A stretch of 26,263 bases of DNA from JAMIFN01 sp035906235 (GTDB lineage: Bacteria; Pseudomonadota; Gammaproteobacteria; Burkholderiales; Burkholderiaceae_C): NCBI GenBank assembly GCA_035906235.1, contig JAMIFN010000086.1, forward strand, positions 1 to 26,263, in the 5' to 3' direction. Position 1 is the stretch's first letter. Each line of letters opens with the position of its first letter. The notes under the pieces are model-generated. The model had not been told where the DNA came from. It searched no databases and saw only the letters and a program-made list of their open reading frames with translations. This document shows, one piece after another, positions 18,862 to 26,263 of this stretch. A program made the position numbers and the translations under genes.

Positions 18862-20172
18862 TCAAACCCCAAATTTGGCGGCCAGCATCTGCCCCACTTT
18901 TCGCCCTTCACGCACTGCGTAATTGGTGCCACGGTCTTCTGGGTAGATTTGCGCCATGGTGCAGATATAAAAACCTTTCAGCTCGGACTCTACTTGGGGA
19001 ATCAGCTGGCTGTAGTGCTTGGCCACAATAGGCTGCGAATGCGTCGCGCGCCACACATGAGACTGCAAAATCCAGCTCGCCTGAAACTCAGGGAACATGC
19101 GCTGCAGATGCTGGACACAAAAATCGCGAAACTCTGCCTCGCCCATTTGGTAAAGCGCATCGCTCTCGGGCAGATATTTGGACAAATACACAATGTGGCG
19201 ACCACCATAAGTGCTCGTCGGCTCAAAGTTGGTGTGCTCAATCACGCCCACGAATGGGAAACCGGGATCGTTGACATTGAGCCAATAGGTACTGGACAGG
19301 CTGCGGTCTAGCTCCAACACCAAACAAATATTGGCGATGTACTCAATCTGCCGCAGTGACTGGCTGTAGGCAGCGCTGGTGTGAGGCTCAAGCCAGTCCG
19401 CAATCATCGGCAACGCTGGCGTGGCAATCACCGCATCCACAGCTACTGTGCCCGACGCAGTTTTAACACCGCGCACAACACCTGCCTCTACCTCCAAACC
19501 CAACACGGGCGTGGATAGCAAGACCTTGCCGCCATTTTTCTCGATCGCTGCCACCAACGCATCCGTAATCGCCGTGAAGCCACCCTTGAAGTACACCAGC
19601 TCTTCAGCCCCGCCCGATCCGCGGCTGCCACCGCGCAATTTGAGCTTATTCCAAAACCACACGGCAGAAACTTTAGACGCGTAAGGGCCAAATTTGCCAT
19701 CCAGCAAGGGCTTCCACACCACCTCATAGACTTTTTTCCCGCCCAGTTGAATCAGCCATTCTTCCGCTGTTAAAGATTCTAGGCTGCGCCAGTCTTGCAC
19801 CTTGCGCGCTTTCAGCGCCAGCAAACCTAAGCGTATGCGGTCGAAGAACGGGAGAGGCGTAAAACGCAGCACATCCATAGGTGTACTGAGCTTGAAAAAG
19901 TTTTTATTGAAATACATCCCCGTGCGCGAAAAGCGCGTGAGGATGCGATCGCCCAAGCCCAACTCGCGCGCCAAATCCAACACATGCAAATCGTTGTTGA
20001 ACCAGTGGTGATAAAACTTTTCTAGGCGCTCGCCCTGCACATCGAAAGTACCTGCCAAGCCGCCAACGGCGCTATCGGCCTCAAACACCGTAACGGCAAT
20101 ACCCTTTTTGCTCAACTCGTAAGCGGCAGTCAACCCTGCAAAGCCGCCGCCAATAATTCCAACCGTTTTCAT
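18862..20172 (-). CDS. FAD-dependent oxidoreductase (amine oxidase / UDP-galactopyranose mutase-like fold)
   Basis: 436 residues. The N-terminus has the dinucleotide-binding motif VGIIGGGFAGLTAAYELSKKG (residues 4-24), then the acidic ribose-binding residue in VFEAD and GGLAGTF. The C-terminus has the matching FAD contact PEDRGTNYAVREGRKVGQ. The middle carries substrate-domain features (KFYHHWFNNDLHVLDLARELGL, WKPLLDGKFG). Relatives are annotated as amine oxidases, protoporphyrinogen-oxidase-like proteins or UDP-galactopyranose mutases, and the substrate is unknown to me. The ATG at 20170-20172 overlaps the stop of the flippase-like gene as ATGA; a 32-codon upstream extension in the frame is Cys/Trp-rich and spurious. 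The context with a polyprenyl-type glycosyltransferase suggests action on a lipid-linked sugar or isoprenoid lipid (inference). No terminator follows before rplK. Confidence 0.85.
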   Translation of the reverse strand: MKTVGIIGGGFAGLTAAYELSKKGIAVTVFEADSAVGGLAGTFDVQGERLEKFYHHWFNNDLHVLDLARELGLGDRILTRFSRTGMYFNKNFFKLSTPMDVLRFTPLPFFDRIRLGLLALKARKVQDWRSLESLTAEEWLIQLGGKKVYEVVWKPLLDGKFGPYASKVSAVWFWNKLKLRGGSRGSGGAEELVYFKGGFTAITDALVAAIEKNGGKVLLSTPVLGLEVEAGVVRGVKTASGTVAVDAVIATPALPMIADWLEPHTSAAYSQSLRQIEYIANICLVLELDRSLSSTYWLNVNDPGFPFVGVIEHTNFEPTSTYGGRHIVYLSKYLPESDALYQMGEAEFRDFCVQHLQRMFPEFQASWILQSHVWRATHSQPIVAKHYSQLIPQVESELKGFYICTMAQIYPEDRGTNYAVREGRKVGQMLAAKFGV

Positions 20173-21179
20173 GCTTGTTCTTTCTCTAAATCGTGTATTT
20201 TTTGCAAAGCCCCCGCACCTTGGCGACGCAGTAACAAAATTCCACCAACAACAGTTACAGGCAGCCACAGCAAGAGGTGCACGACAAAAGCCATACTCGC
20301 TGCTGCGCTGCGCTCTATGCCATAAACCCCAAAGCCTAAAACCGCAAAATAATCAAAAGTTCCCAAATGCCCGGGCGTGCCTGGGATAAGCGTGGCCAAG
20401 GTAGCTGTTGATAAGGCAAACCATGGCGCATAACCTGGCAATGCCACATTCAATGCTTGTCCCACTACCCAAAAAACGCAGCCCTCTAAACCCCACGACA
20501 GCACTGACAGCGCGAGCAACTTCAATAACAAAGCTGGCGAACGCAATAAACCAAACGCGCTGCCAAACTGCCGCAACACAGCTTGCAGCTTCGCACCCTT
20601 AGGTGTATGTGCGAAATGCCCGACTGCCCACATCATGATTTTGGGTAAGAGAAATAAAGCCAACAAGCCAGCCAAGGCCAAGAGCGCAAAAACAAAACCC
20701 GCCTGCTGAACCCAGGTTTGCCACTGGGCCGGCAAACGATCCGCGGGGATCATCCACAGACCTAGACAAAGCAATAAAACCAAGGTTCCTGCATCTAATA
20801 AACGCTCAATCAACAAAGTCGCAGCTAGGGTTGCAGGCGGGGTTCGCAAATCTTCGGCGAACATGAAGGTCCGCGCTAAATCTCCGGCTCGCAAGGGCAA
20901 AGTATTGTTTAAAGCGAAGCTCGATAAAAAGGCTGCCCCGGAATCGCGCAAACGCACGGCGGGATTGAAGTGCGCAACCATGGCATGCCAACGCAGCGCA
21001 CGCAAATAAAAACCGACCACCACCACCGCCAAACCCAAAAACAAGGGCAGCACCCGTGCTTCGGCTAAAGTGTGCCGAACCTGCCCCAGATCAATATGGG
21101 TAAACAGCTGCCAGAGCAGCGCCGCCGAGATCGCCACGCCCAATAGCGGGCGAACATAGCGCTTGAGATGCGGCTTCAT
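20169..21179 (-). CDS. Flippase-like integral membrane protein (LPG-synthase TM / AglD-type, UPF0104)
   Basis: 336 residues with about eight hydrophobic segments, beginning with a basic MKPHLKRYVRPLLG. Family motifs of the lysylphosphatidylglycerol-synthase transmembrane domain are present without the cytoplasmic synthase domain: FYLRALRWHAMV, SSFALNNTLPLRAGDLAR, LIERLLDAG and IPGTPGHLGTFDYF. Stand-alone members often neighbour glycosyltransferases and are annotated as flippase-like; their transport role is not firmly proven. The start ATG overlaps the glycosyltransferase stop by four bases (ATGA), and its own stop overlaps the next start likewise. The likely place is the cytoplasmic membrane, acting on a lipid made or modified by the two partner enzymes. 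Confidence 0.88.
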   Translation of the reverse strand: MKPHLKRYVRPLLGVAISAALLWQLFTHIDLGQVRHTLAEARVLPLFLGLAVVVVGFYLRALRWHAMVAHFNPAVRLRDSGAAFLSSFALNNTLPLRAGDLARTFMFAEDLRTPPATLAATLLIERLLDAGTLVLLLCLGLWMIPADRLPAQWQTWVQQAGFVFALLALAGLLALFLLPKIMMWAVGHFAHTPKGAKLQAVLRQFGSAFGLLRSPALLLKLLALSVLSWGLEGCVFWVVGQALNVALPGYAPWFALSTATLATLIPGTPGHLGTFDYFAVLGFGVYGIERSAAASMAFVVHLLLWLPVTVVGGILLLRRQGAGALQKIHDLEKEQA

Positions 21180-22132
21180 TGTCCCAGCTCAGTCAGGGGC
21201 GCCGCTTGTACCCGCTCTTCGCGTATCAAAAACAGCGGGCGACGCTTGGACTCGCCATAAATACGGCCGATGTATTCACCCATGATGCCCAGCACCAAAA
21301 GCTGAATTCCACCGATAAACAGTACCGCCAACATCAAAGCCGTCCAGCCCTCGACCCAAGTTGAAGTAAACAAGCGCAGACCCAAAACATAGAGCATGCC
21401 CAAAACCGCCACACCTGAGGTTGCGAAGCCCACCCAGGAGGCAATTTTCAGTGGTGATGTCGAAAACGAGCTAATTGCCGTGAGTGCAAATTTGATCATT
21501 TTGCTCAAGGGATATTTGGTTTCCCCCGCCCAACGAGCATCGCGCTTATACGGCAATGCTTTTTGCCGAAAACCTAACCAGCTAACCATGCCACGAATAA
21601 AACGATCGTGCTCAGGCATCGCCATCAAGGCATCCGCCACTTTACGATCCATCAGACGGAAATCCCCCGTATCCACAGGTATCGGCACCTCGCTCAATCT
21701 GTTGATCAGGCGATAAAACATCGCCGCCGTCGCGCGTTTGAAAGCGCTTTCGCCACCGCGTTCAGTGCGCACGCCATAAACCACATCCCAGCCGTTTTGC
21801 CATTCACGAATCATCTCGGGCACAACCTCGGGGGGATCTTGCAAATCCGCATCAATCAATACCACAGCGTCACCCTTGGCGCGTTCAATACCCGCGCTCA
21901 CCGCCAACTGGTGGCCAAAATTGCGCGATAGAGTTAAGGCACGGACGGTCACGCCAGGGGCCGCCGGCAGAGCCTGCAAAATATTCCAAGTTTGATCTCG
22001 GCTGCCGTCATCCACATACAAGATTTCTACTTGCAAGCCCGCCTGCCCGCTCAAAACTTGCGAAAGGCGACGATGGGTCTCCGCAATAACACCCTCTTCG
22101 TTGTAGCAGGGAACGACGATCGAAACTAACAT
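21176..22132 (-). CDS. Family 2 glycosyltransferase, DPM1/GtrB-like, membrane-anchored
   Basis: 318 residues from ATG 22130-22132. AGGAG lies five bases before this ATG; a GTG two codons earlier falls on the Shine-Dalgarno and is rejected. The GT-A catalytic domain has SIVVPCYNEE (residues 4-13), VDDGSRDQT (40-48), SRNFGHQLAVSAGIERAKGD and DADLQDPPE (94-102), where the acidic residues bind metal and nucleotide-sugar. Two C-terminal transmembrane helices (about residues 230-290) match the DPM1/GtrB/ArnC branch, which transfers a sugar from UDP- or GDP-sugar to undecaprenyl phosphate at the inner face of the membrane. First gene of the three-gene coupled operon. The sugar cannot be read from sequence. 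Confidence 0.9.
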   Translation of the reverse strand: MLVSIVVPCYNEEGVIAETHRRLSQVLSGQAGLQVEILYVDDGSRDQTWNILQALPAAPGVTVRALTLSRNFGHQLAVSAGIERAKGDAVVLIDADLQDPPEVVPEMIREWQNGWDVVYGVRTERGGESAFKRATAAMFYRLINRLSEVPIPVDTGDFRLMDRKVADALMAMPEHDRFIRGMVSWLGFRQKALPYKRDARWAGETKYPLSKMIKFALTAISSFSTSPLKIASWVGFATSGVAVLGMLYVLGLRLFTSTWVEGWTALMLAVLFIGGIQLLVLGIMGEYIGRIYGESKRRPLFLIREERVQAAPLTELGQ

Positions 22133-22202
22133 CCACACTCCTGATTCAGCTTACCGCGCGCTTAGGGCGCTAAAGCCGTCAATTATTGCAGCCCGCAGGC
22201 TC

Positions 22203-22237
22203 AAAAAAAACGCCGCAGAAGCAGCTGCGGCGTTTTT
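22203..22237 (-). terminator. Strong intrinsic terminator after sucCD
   Basis: CGCCGCAG (22211-22218) pairs with CTGCGGCG (22225-22232) around a 6-base loop, and the flanking A and T runs lengthen the stem. On the minus strand it is followed by eight T. It lies about 30 bases after the sucD stop. The five T on the other side would allow it to work in both directions. It separates sucCD from the glycosyltransferase operon. Confidence 0.92.
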
Positions 22238-22264
22238 GTATTGGTGTTTACCAGTAGGCTGTGC

Positions 22265-23161
22265 TTACTTCAGCAGGCCTTTGAGCAAACGACCCATTTC
22301 AGAAGGGTTGCGCGTGATGGTAAAGCCGCACTCTTCCATGATGGCCAACTTGGCATCAGCAGTATCTTCTGCGCCGCCGATCAAAGCACCAGCATGGCCC
22401 ATGCGTTTACCTGGAGGGGCTGTTACGCCGGCGATAAAGCCAACGATCGGTTTTTTCATATTGGCTTTGCACCAGCGCGCGGCTTCTGCCTCGTCTGGGC
22501 CACCAATTTCGCCAATCATGATGACCGCATCGGTATCCGGATCATCATTGAAGGCACGCATCACATCGATGTGCTTCAAGCCATTGATGGGGTCACCACC
22601 AATACCAACAGCTGAGGACTGGCCAATACCCAATTCGGTCAATTGCGCCACGGCTTCGTAGGTCAGCGTACCTGAGCGGCTAACCACACCAATACGGCCT
22701 TTTTTGTGGATGTGGCCGGGCATGATGCCGATTTTGATTTCGTCAGGCGTAATCAGACCCGGGCAGTTGGGGCCGAGCAGCAAGGTTTCTTTGCCGCCAG
22801 CGGCTACTTTGGCGCGCATTTTGTTGCGCACTTCCAGCATATCGCGCACAGGGATGCCTTCGGTAATGCAAATGGCCAAATCCAGGTCGGCTTCCACCGC
22901 TTCCCAAATGGCAGCGGCTGCGCCTGCTGGTGGCACATAGATCACAGAAACGGTAGCGCCTGTTTGGCTAGCGGCTTCGCGCACATTCGAATAAATCGGA
23001 ATGTTGAAAATGCTTTCGCCCGCTTTTTTCGGGTTTACACCCGCAACGAAGCAGTTTTTACCATTGGCGTACTCTTGGCATTTTTCCGTGTGGAATTGGC
23101 CGGTTTTGCCCGTGATACCTTGGGTGATGACTTTGGTGTCTTTATTGATGAAGATCGACAT
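22265..23161 (-). CDS. sucD: Succinate-CoA ligase (ADP/GDP-forming) alpha subunit
   Basis: With SucC it interconverts succinyl-CoA and succinate plus ATP in the TCA cycle. 298 residues. The CoA-binding Rossmann half begins TKVITQGITGKTGQFHTEK. The phosphorylated histidine is His256 in GKRMGHAGALI, and LLGPNCPGLITP and GRIGVVSRSGTLTYEA are the family signatures. GGAG lies eight bases before the ATG. It follows sucC by 17 bases and ends just before a strong terminator, so sucCD is a two-gene operon separate from the rest of the TCA cluster. Confidence 0.98.
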   Translation of the reverse strand: MSIFINKDTKVITQGITGKTGQFHTEKCQEYANGKNCFVAGVNPKKAGESIFNIPIYSNVREAASQTGATVSVIYVPPAGAAAAIWEAVEADLDLAICITEGIPVRDMLEVRNKMRAKVAAGGKETLLLGPNCPGLITPDEIKIGIMPGHIHKKGRIGVVSRSGTLTYEAVAQLTELGIGQSSAVGIGGDPINGLKHIDVMRAFNDDPDTDAVIMIGEIGGPDEAEAARWCKANMKKPIVGFIAGVTAPPGKRMGHAGALIGGAEDTADAKLAIMEECGFTITRNPSEMGRLLKGLLK

Positions 23162-23178
23162 ATTTTGTTCTCCAGGCC

Positions 23179-24384
<1,206 letters not shown>

Positions 24385-24577
24385 AAGGTGTCATGAAGAG
24401 AGTGATGGAAACAAGTGTTGCCACCAGCGATGCGTAAAATGGCGAAACGCCTTTGCGCAAACCGCTTTTACAAGACGCCTACAAGTGCAGACTGGCCTAG
24501 CAGCAACGAACCCCTAACTTTACCATGCTGCAGCGCATCAAATCCCGCCCTATATTTATAGTTTCTGAAAACCGAAC

Positions 24578-25501
24578 ATGAGCAACCCAAAGTTTTCCAT
24601 TTTTATTGACGGTGAAGCCGGCACCACGGGCTTGCAAATTCGCGAACGCCTGTTGCAGATGCCCGAAATTACACTGCTTCAAATCGCCCCAGAATTGCGC
24701 AAAGACCCCTTGGCTAAACAAGCCCTGATGGCACAGGCCGATGTGGTGATTTTGTGCCTGCATGATGACCATGCACGCGAATCGGTCGCCTTGATTGACC
24801 GCATCGCGGGTAAAAAACCGCGCATCATCGATGCCTCTACCGCCCACCGCACCGACCCCGCTTGGGTTTATGGTTTTCCTGAGCTATGCCCAGGGCAGGC
24901 CGAGAAGGTGCGCCAAGCCGAACGCGTCGCCAACCCCGGCTGCTACGCCACAGGCGCCATTGCCATGTTGCGCCCACTCATCGATGCTGGCATTTTGCCC
25001 ACCGATCACCCAGTGTGCCTGCCCGCCATCAGCGGCTACTCAGGCGGCGGGCGGCAGATGATGGAAGCGTATGAGCAAGGCCAAGCGCCCGCCTTTGAAC
25101 TGTACGCTTTGGGGCTTTCGCACAAGCACATCCCCGAAATCATGGCACTGACTGGCCTGAAACGCCGCCCGATCTTTGTCCCCAGCGTGGGCAATTTTGA
25201 CCAAGGCATGATTGTGGAACTGCCCCTGCACCTCGACACCCTGCCGGGCCGCCCCCGTTTGTCTGACTTGAAAGACGCTTATCTGCACCACTATCAAGGT
25301 AAGGGCTGGGTACGGGTGGAAGACGCAGAAGAAAGCCACAAGCTGGATGCTGTAGCACTGAAAGGCACGAATTTGCTAGAGATTCGCGTTTTCGGCAATG
25401 ACGATATGTTCCACGCCTTGGTGACCGCTCGCCTCGACAATCTGGGCAAAGGTGCCAGCGGCGCAGCGGTGCAAAACCTCGAAATCATGCTCGGCATCTA
25501 A
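24578..25501 (+). CDS. argC: N-acetyl-gamma-glutamyl-phosphate reductase, type 2
   Basis: Third step of arginine synthesis: NADPH reduces N-acetylglutamyl phosphate to the semialdehyde. 307 residues, the short ArgC class (type 2, about 310 residues) rather than the 340-residue class. The NADP-binding start reads FIDGEAGTTGLQIRERL. The catalytic cysteine is Cys122 in VANPGCYATGA, and the active-site histidine lies in GLSHKHIPEI (His182 or His184). PAISGYSGGGRQM is the conserved substrate loop. The gene stands alone, divergent from sucC and convergent with the permease gene. TATATTTATA at 24551-24560 could be a -10 region, but no matching -35 is seen and the ribosome site is weak. Confidence 0.96.
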   Translation: MSNPKFSIFIDGEAGTTGLQIRERLLQMPEITLLQIAPELRKDPLAKQALMAQADVVILCLHDDHARESVALIDRIAGKKPRIIDASTAHRTDPAWVYGFPELCPGQAEKVRQAERVANPGCYATGAIAMLRPLIDAGILPTDHPVCLPAISGYSGGGRQMMEAYEQGQAPAFELYALGLSHKHIPEIMALTGLKRRPIFVPSVGNFDQGMIVELPLHLDTLPGRPRLSDLKDAYLHHYQGKGWVRVEDAEESHKLDAVALKGTNLLEIRVFGNDDMFHALVTARLDNLGKGASGAAVQNLEIMLGI

Positions 25502-25511
25502 CCCTAGCATT

Positions 25512-25570
25512 TCCCCTAAGCACTTCTCAGTTTCAACCCGAAAAATCTGCCTGAGCAGCTACTAAAACGA
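25512..25570 (-). repeat. Dispersed repeat copy E, at the end of the permease gene
   Basis: On the minus strand the core AGCTGCTCAGGCAG (25560-25547) is followed by ATTTTTCGGGTTGAAA and, farther on, CTTAGGGG. It matches the other copies over AGCT-x-x-CAGGCAG-x-TTT. It begins directly after the permease stop codon (25574-25576) and fills most of the 72-base gap to argC. More diverged than copies A-C. Confidence 0.6.
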
Positions 25571-25573
25571 TAG

Positions 25574-26263
25574 TCATGGTGCCGCGACAACCGCGCCTCG
25601 TGATTTTCCTCCGCGCAAGCTCTGCCTTAGTACCCAGGCGCAATAGGCCAGCACCACGGTGCTGACGGTGGCGATCAAAATCGCCGCAGCGGCAAAAATG
25701 CTGGGGTTGATGCCACGCCGCGCATAGCTAAAAATCACCTGCGGCAAGGTCGTGACGCCGGGGCCGGAGAGGAACTCAGAAATCACCACATCGTCAAACG
25801 ACAGGGTAAAAGCCAGCAGCCAAGCCGCGCCTATGGCTGGGGCGATGCTGGGCAGGGTAATCAGGCTAAAAACCTGCCAGGGGCGCGCGCCCAAATCCAT
25901 GGCGGCTTCTTCTAGGCTGCGGTTCATCTCGGCCAGGCGCGATTGCACCACCACCGTGCCATAGGCCATGCCCACCAAGGTGTGCCCCAGCACGATGGTG
26001 GCCATGCCGCGTTCGGGCCAACCTAGGGCGCGTTGCAGCGCCACCATCAGCAGCAAGAGCGATAAACCGATAATCACTTCGGGCATCACCAGCGGCGCGC
26101 TGACCATGCCCGAAAACACGCTGCGCCCCGCAAAACGGGTATAGCGCACCAGCACAAAAGCCGCAAAAGTGGCCAATACCGCAGCCAGGCTGGCCGAGGT
26201 GATGGCCACTTTGAGCGAGAGTAAAAACCCTTCGACAATGCGGCTATCGCCCGCCAGCGCCAC
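25574..26263 (-). CDS. ABC transporter permease, PotI/YdcV-like (N-terminus outside window)
   Basis: Inner-membrane permease of a polyamine-type (spermidine/putrescine) ABC importer. 229 residues are visible and the frame is open to the right edge, so the N-terminus is probably missing; the first in-window initiator (GTG at the very edge) is unlikely to be the start. Five hydrophobic segments are visible. The ATPase-contact EAA loop is EEAAMDLGARPWQVFSLITLP, and FTLSFDDVVISEFLSGPGVTTLP is the signature seen in PotI-family proteins. The C-terminal tail is short and basic. The partner permease, binding protein and ATPase would lie to the right. The exact substrate is inferred from family only. 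Confidence 0.9.
   Translation of the reverse strand: MALAGDSRIVEGFLLSLKVAITSASLAAVLATFAAFVLVRYTRFAGRSVFSGMVSAPLVMPEVIIGLSLLLLMVALQRALGWPERGMATIVLGHTLVGMAYGTVVVQSRLAEMNRSLEEAAMDLGARPWQVFSLITLPSIAPAIGAAWLLAFTLSFDDVVISEFLSGPGVTTLPQVIFSYARRGINPSIFAAAAILIATVSTVVLAYCAWVLRQSLRGGKSRGAVVAAP

Noticed and set aside
22143..22202. TTGACG at 22182-22177 as -35 of the glycosyltransferase operon
   Set aside because: No acceptable -10 hexamer lies 16-18 bases downstream; only a TAAGCT 23 bases away.
24385..24577. Further copy of the dispersed repeat or a promoter pair between sucC and argC
   Set aside because: Short similarities such as CGCTTTTACAAGACGCC do not contain the CAGGCAG core, and no -35/-10 pair with normal spacing could be found on either strand.

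Overview
The window looks like a stretch of chromosome from a betaproteobacterium of the order Burkholderiales, most likely Comamonadaceae or a close relative. This rests on the appearance of the RpoB/RpoC, NrdA/NrdB, SucCD and ribosomal proteins, a lysine/alanine-rich histone H1-like gene beside nrdB, a short (type 2) ArgC, and short dispersed repeats like those I remember from Comamonadaceae genomes. Base composition is moderate in GC. No tRNA, rRNA, insertion sequence, prophage or CRISPR array was seen. Both ends cut a gene.

Layout, left to right. (1) 1-4731, minus strand: 5' part of a histone H1-like gene containing a 54-bp tandem repeat, then nrdB and nrdA (class Ia ribonucleotide reductase). 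(2) 4732-5420: a 689-base divergent intergenic region with a well-spaced pair of NrdR-like operators and a CCCCA microsatellite that is strongly G-quadruplex-prone on the minus strand. (3) 5421-6971, plus strand: pgpA and a BioC-like methyltransferase-family protein that seems to have lost its SAM-binding motif and carries a repeat-derived insert. (4) 6998-7363, minus: a small Rieske ferredoxin. (5) 7562-18684, minus: rpoC, rpoB, rplL, rplJ, rplA, rplK, with an L10-type leader before rplJ, a terminator/attenuator between rplL and rpoB, and a near-consensus promoter before rplK. (6) 18862-22132, minus: a translationally coupled trio of family-2 glycosyltransferase, flippase-like membrane protein and FAD oxidoreductase. 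(7) 22265-24384, minus: sucCD with a strong terminator. (8) 24578-25501, plus: argC. (9) 25574-26263, minus: C-terminal part of a PotI-like ABC permease.

Most genes are core functions: dNTP synthesis, transcription, translation, the TCA cycle, arginine and phosphatidylglycerol synthesis. The points that deserve attention are: a family of short dispersed elements (four copies sharing a 14-base core, one of them inside a reading frame); the glycosyltransferase/flippase/oxidoreductase trio in the place where nusG and secE usually precede rplK; and the regulatory region in front of nrdA and pgpA. No clearly new multi-gene system could be demonstrated from the sequence alone. The trio is the best candidate for uncharacterised biochemistry.
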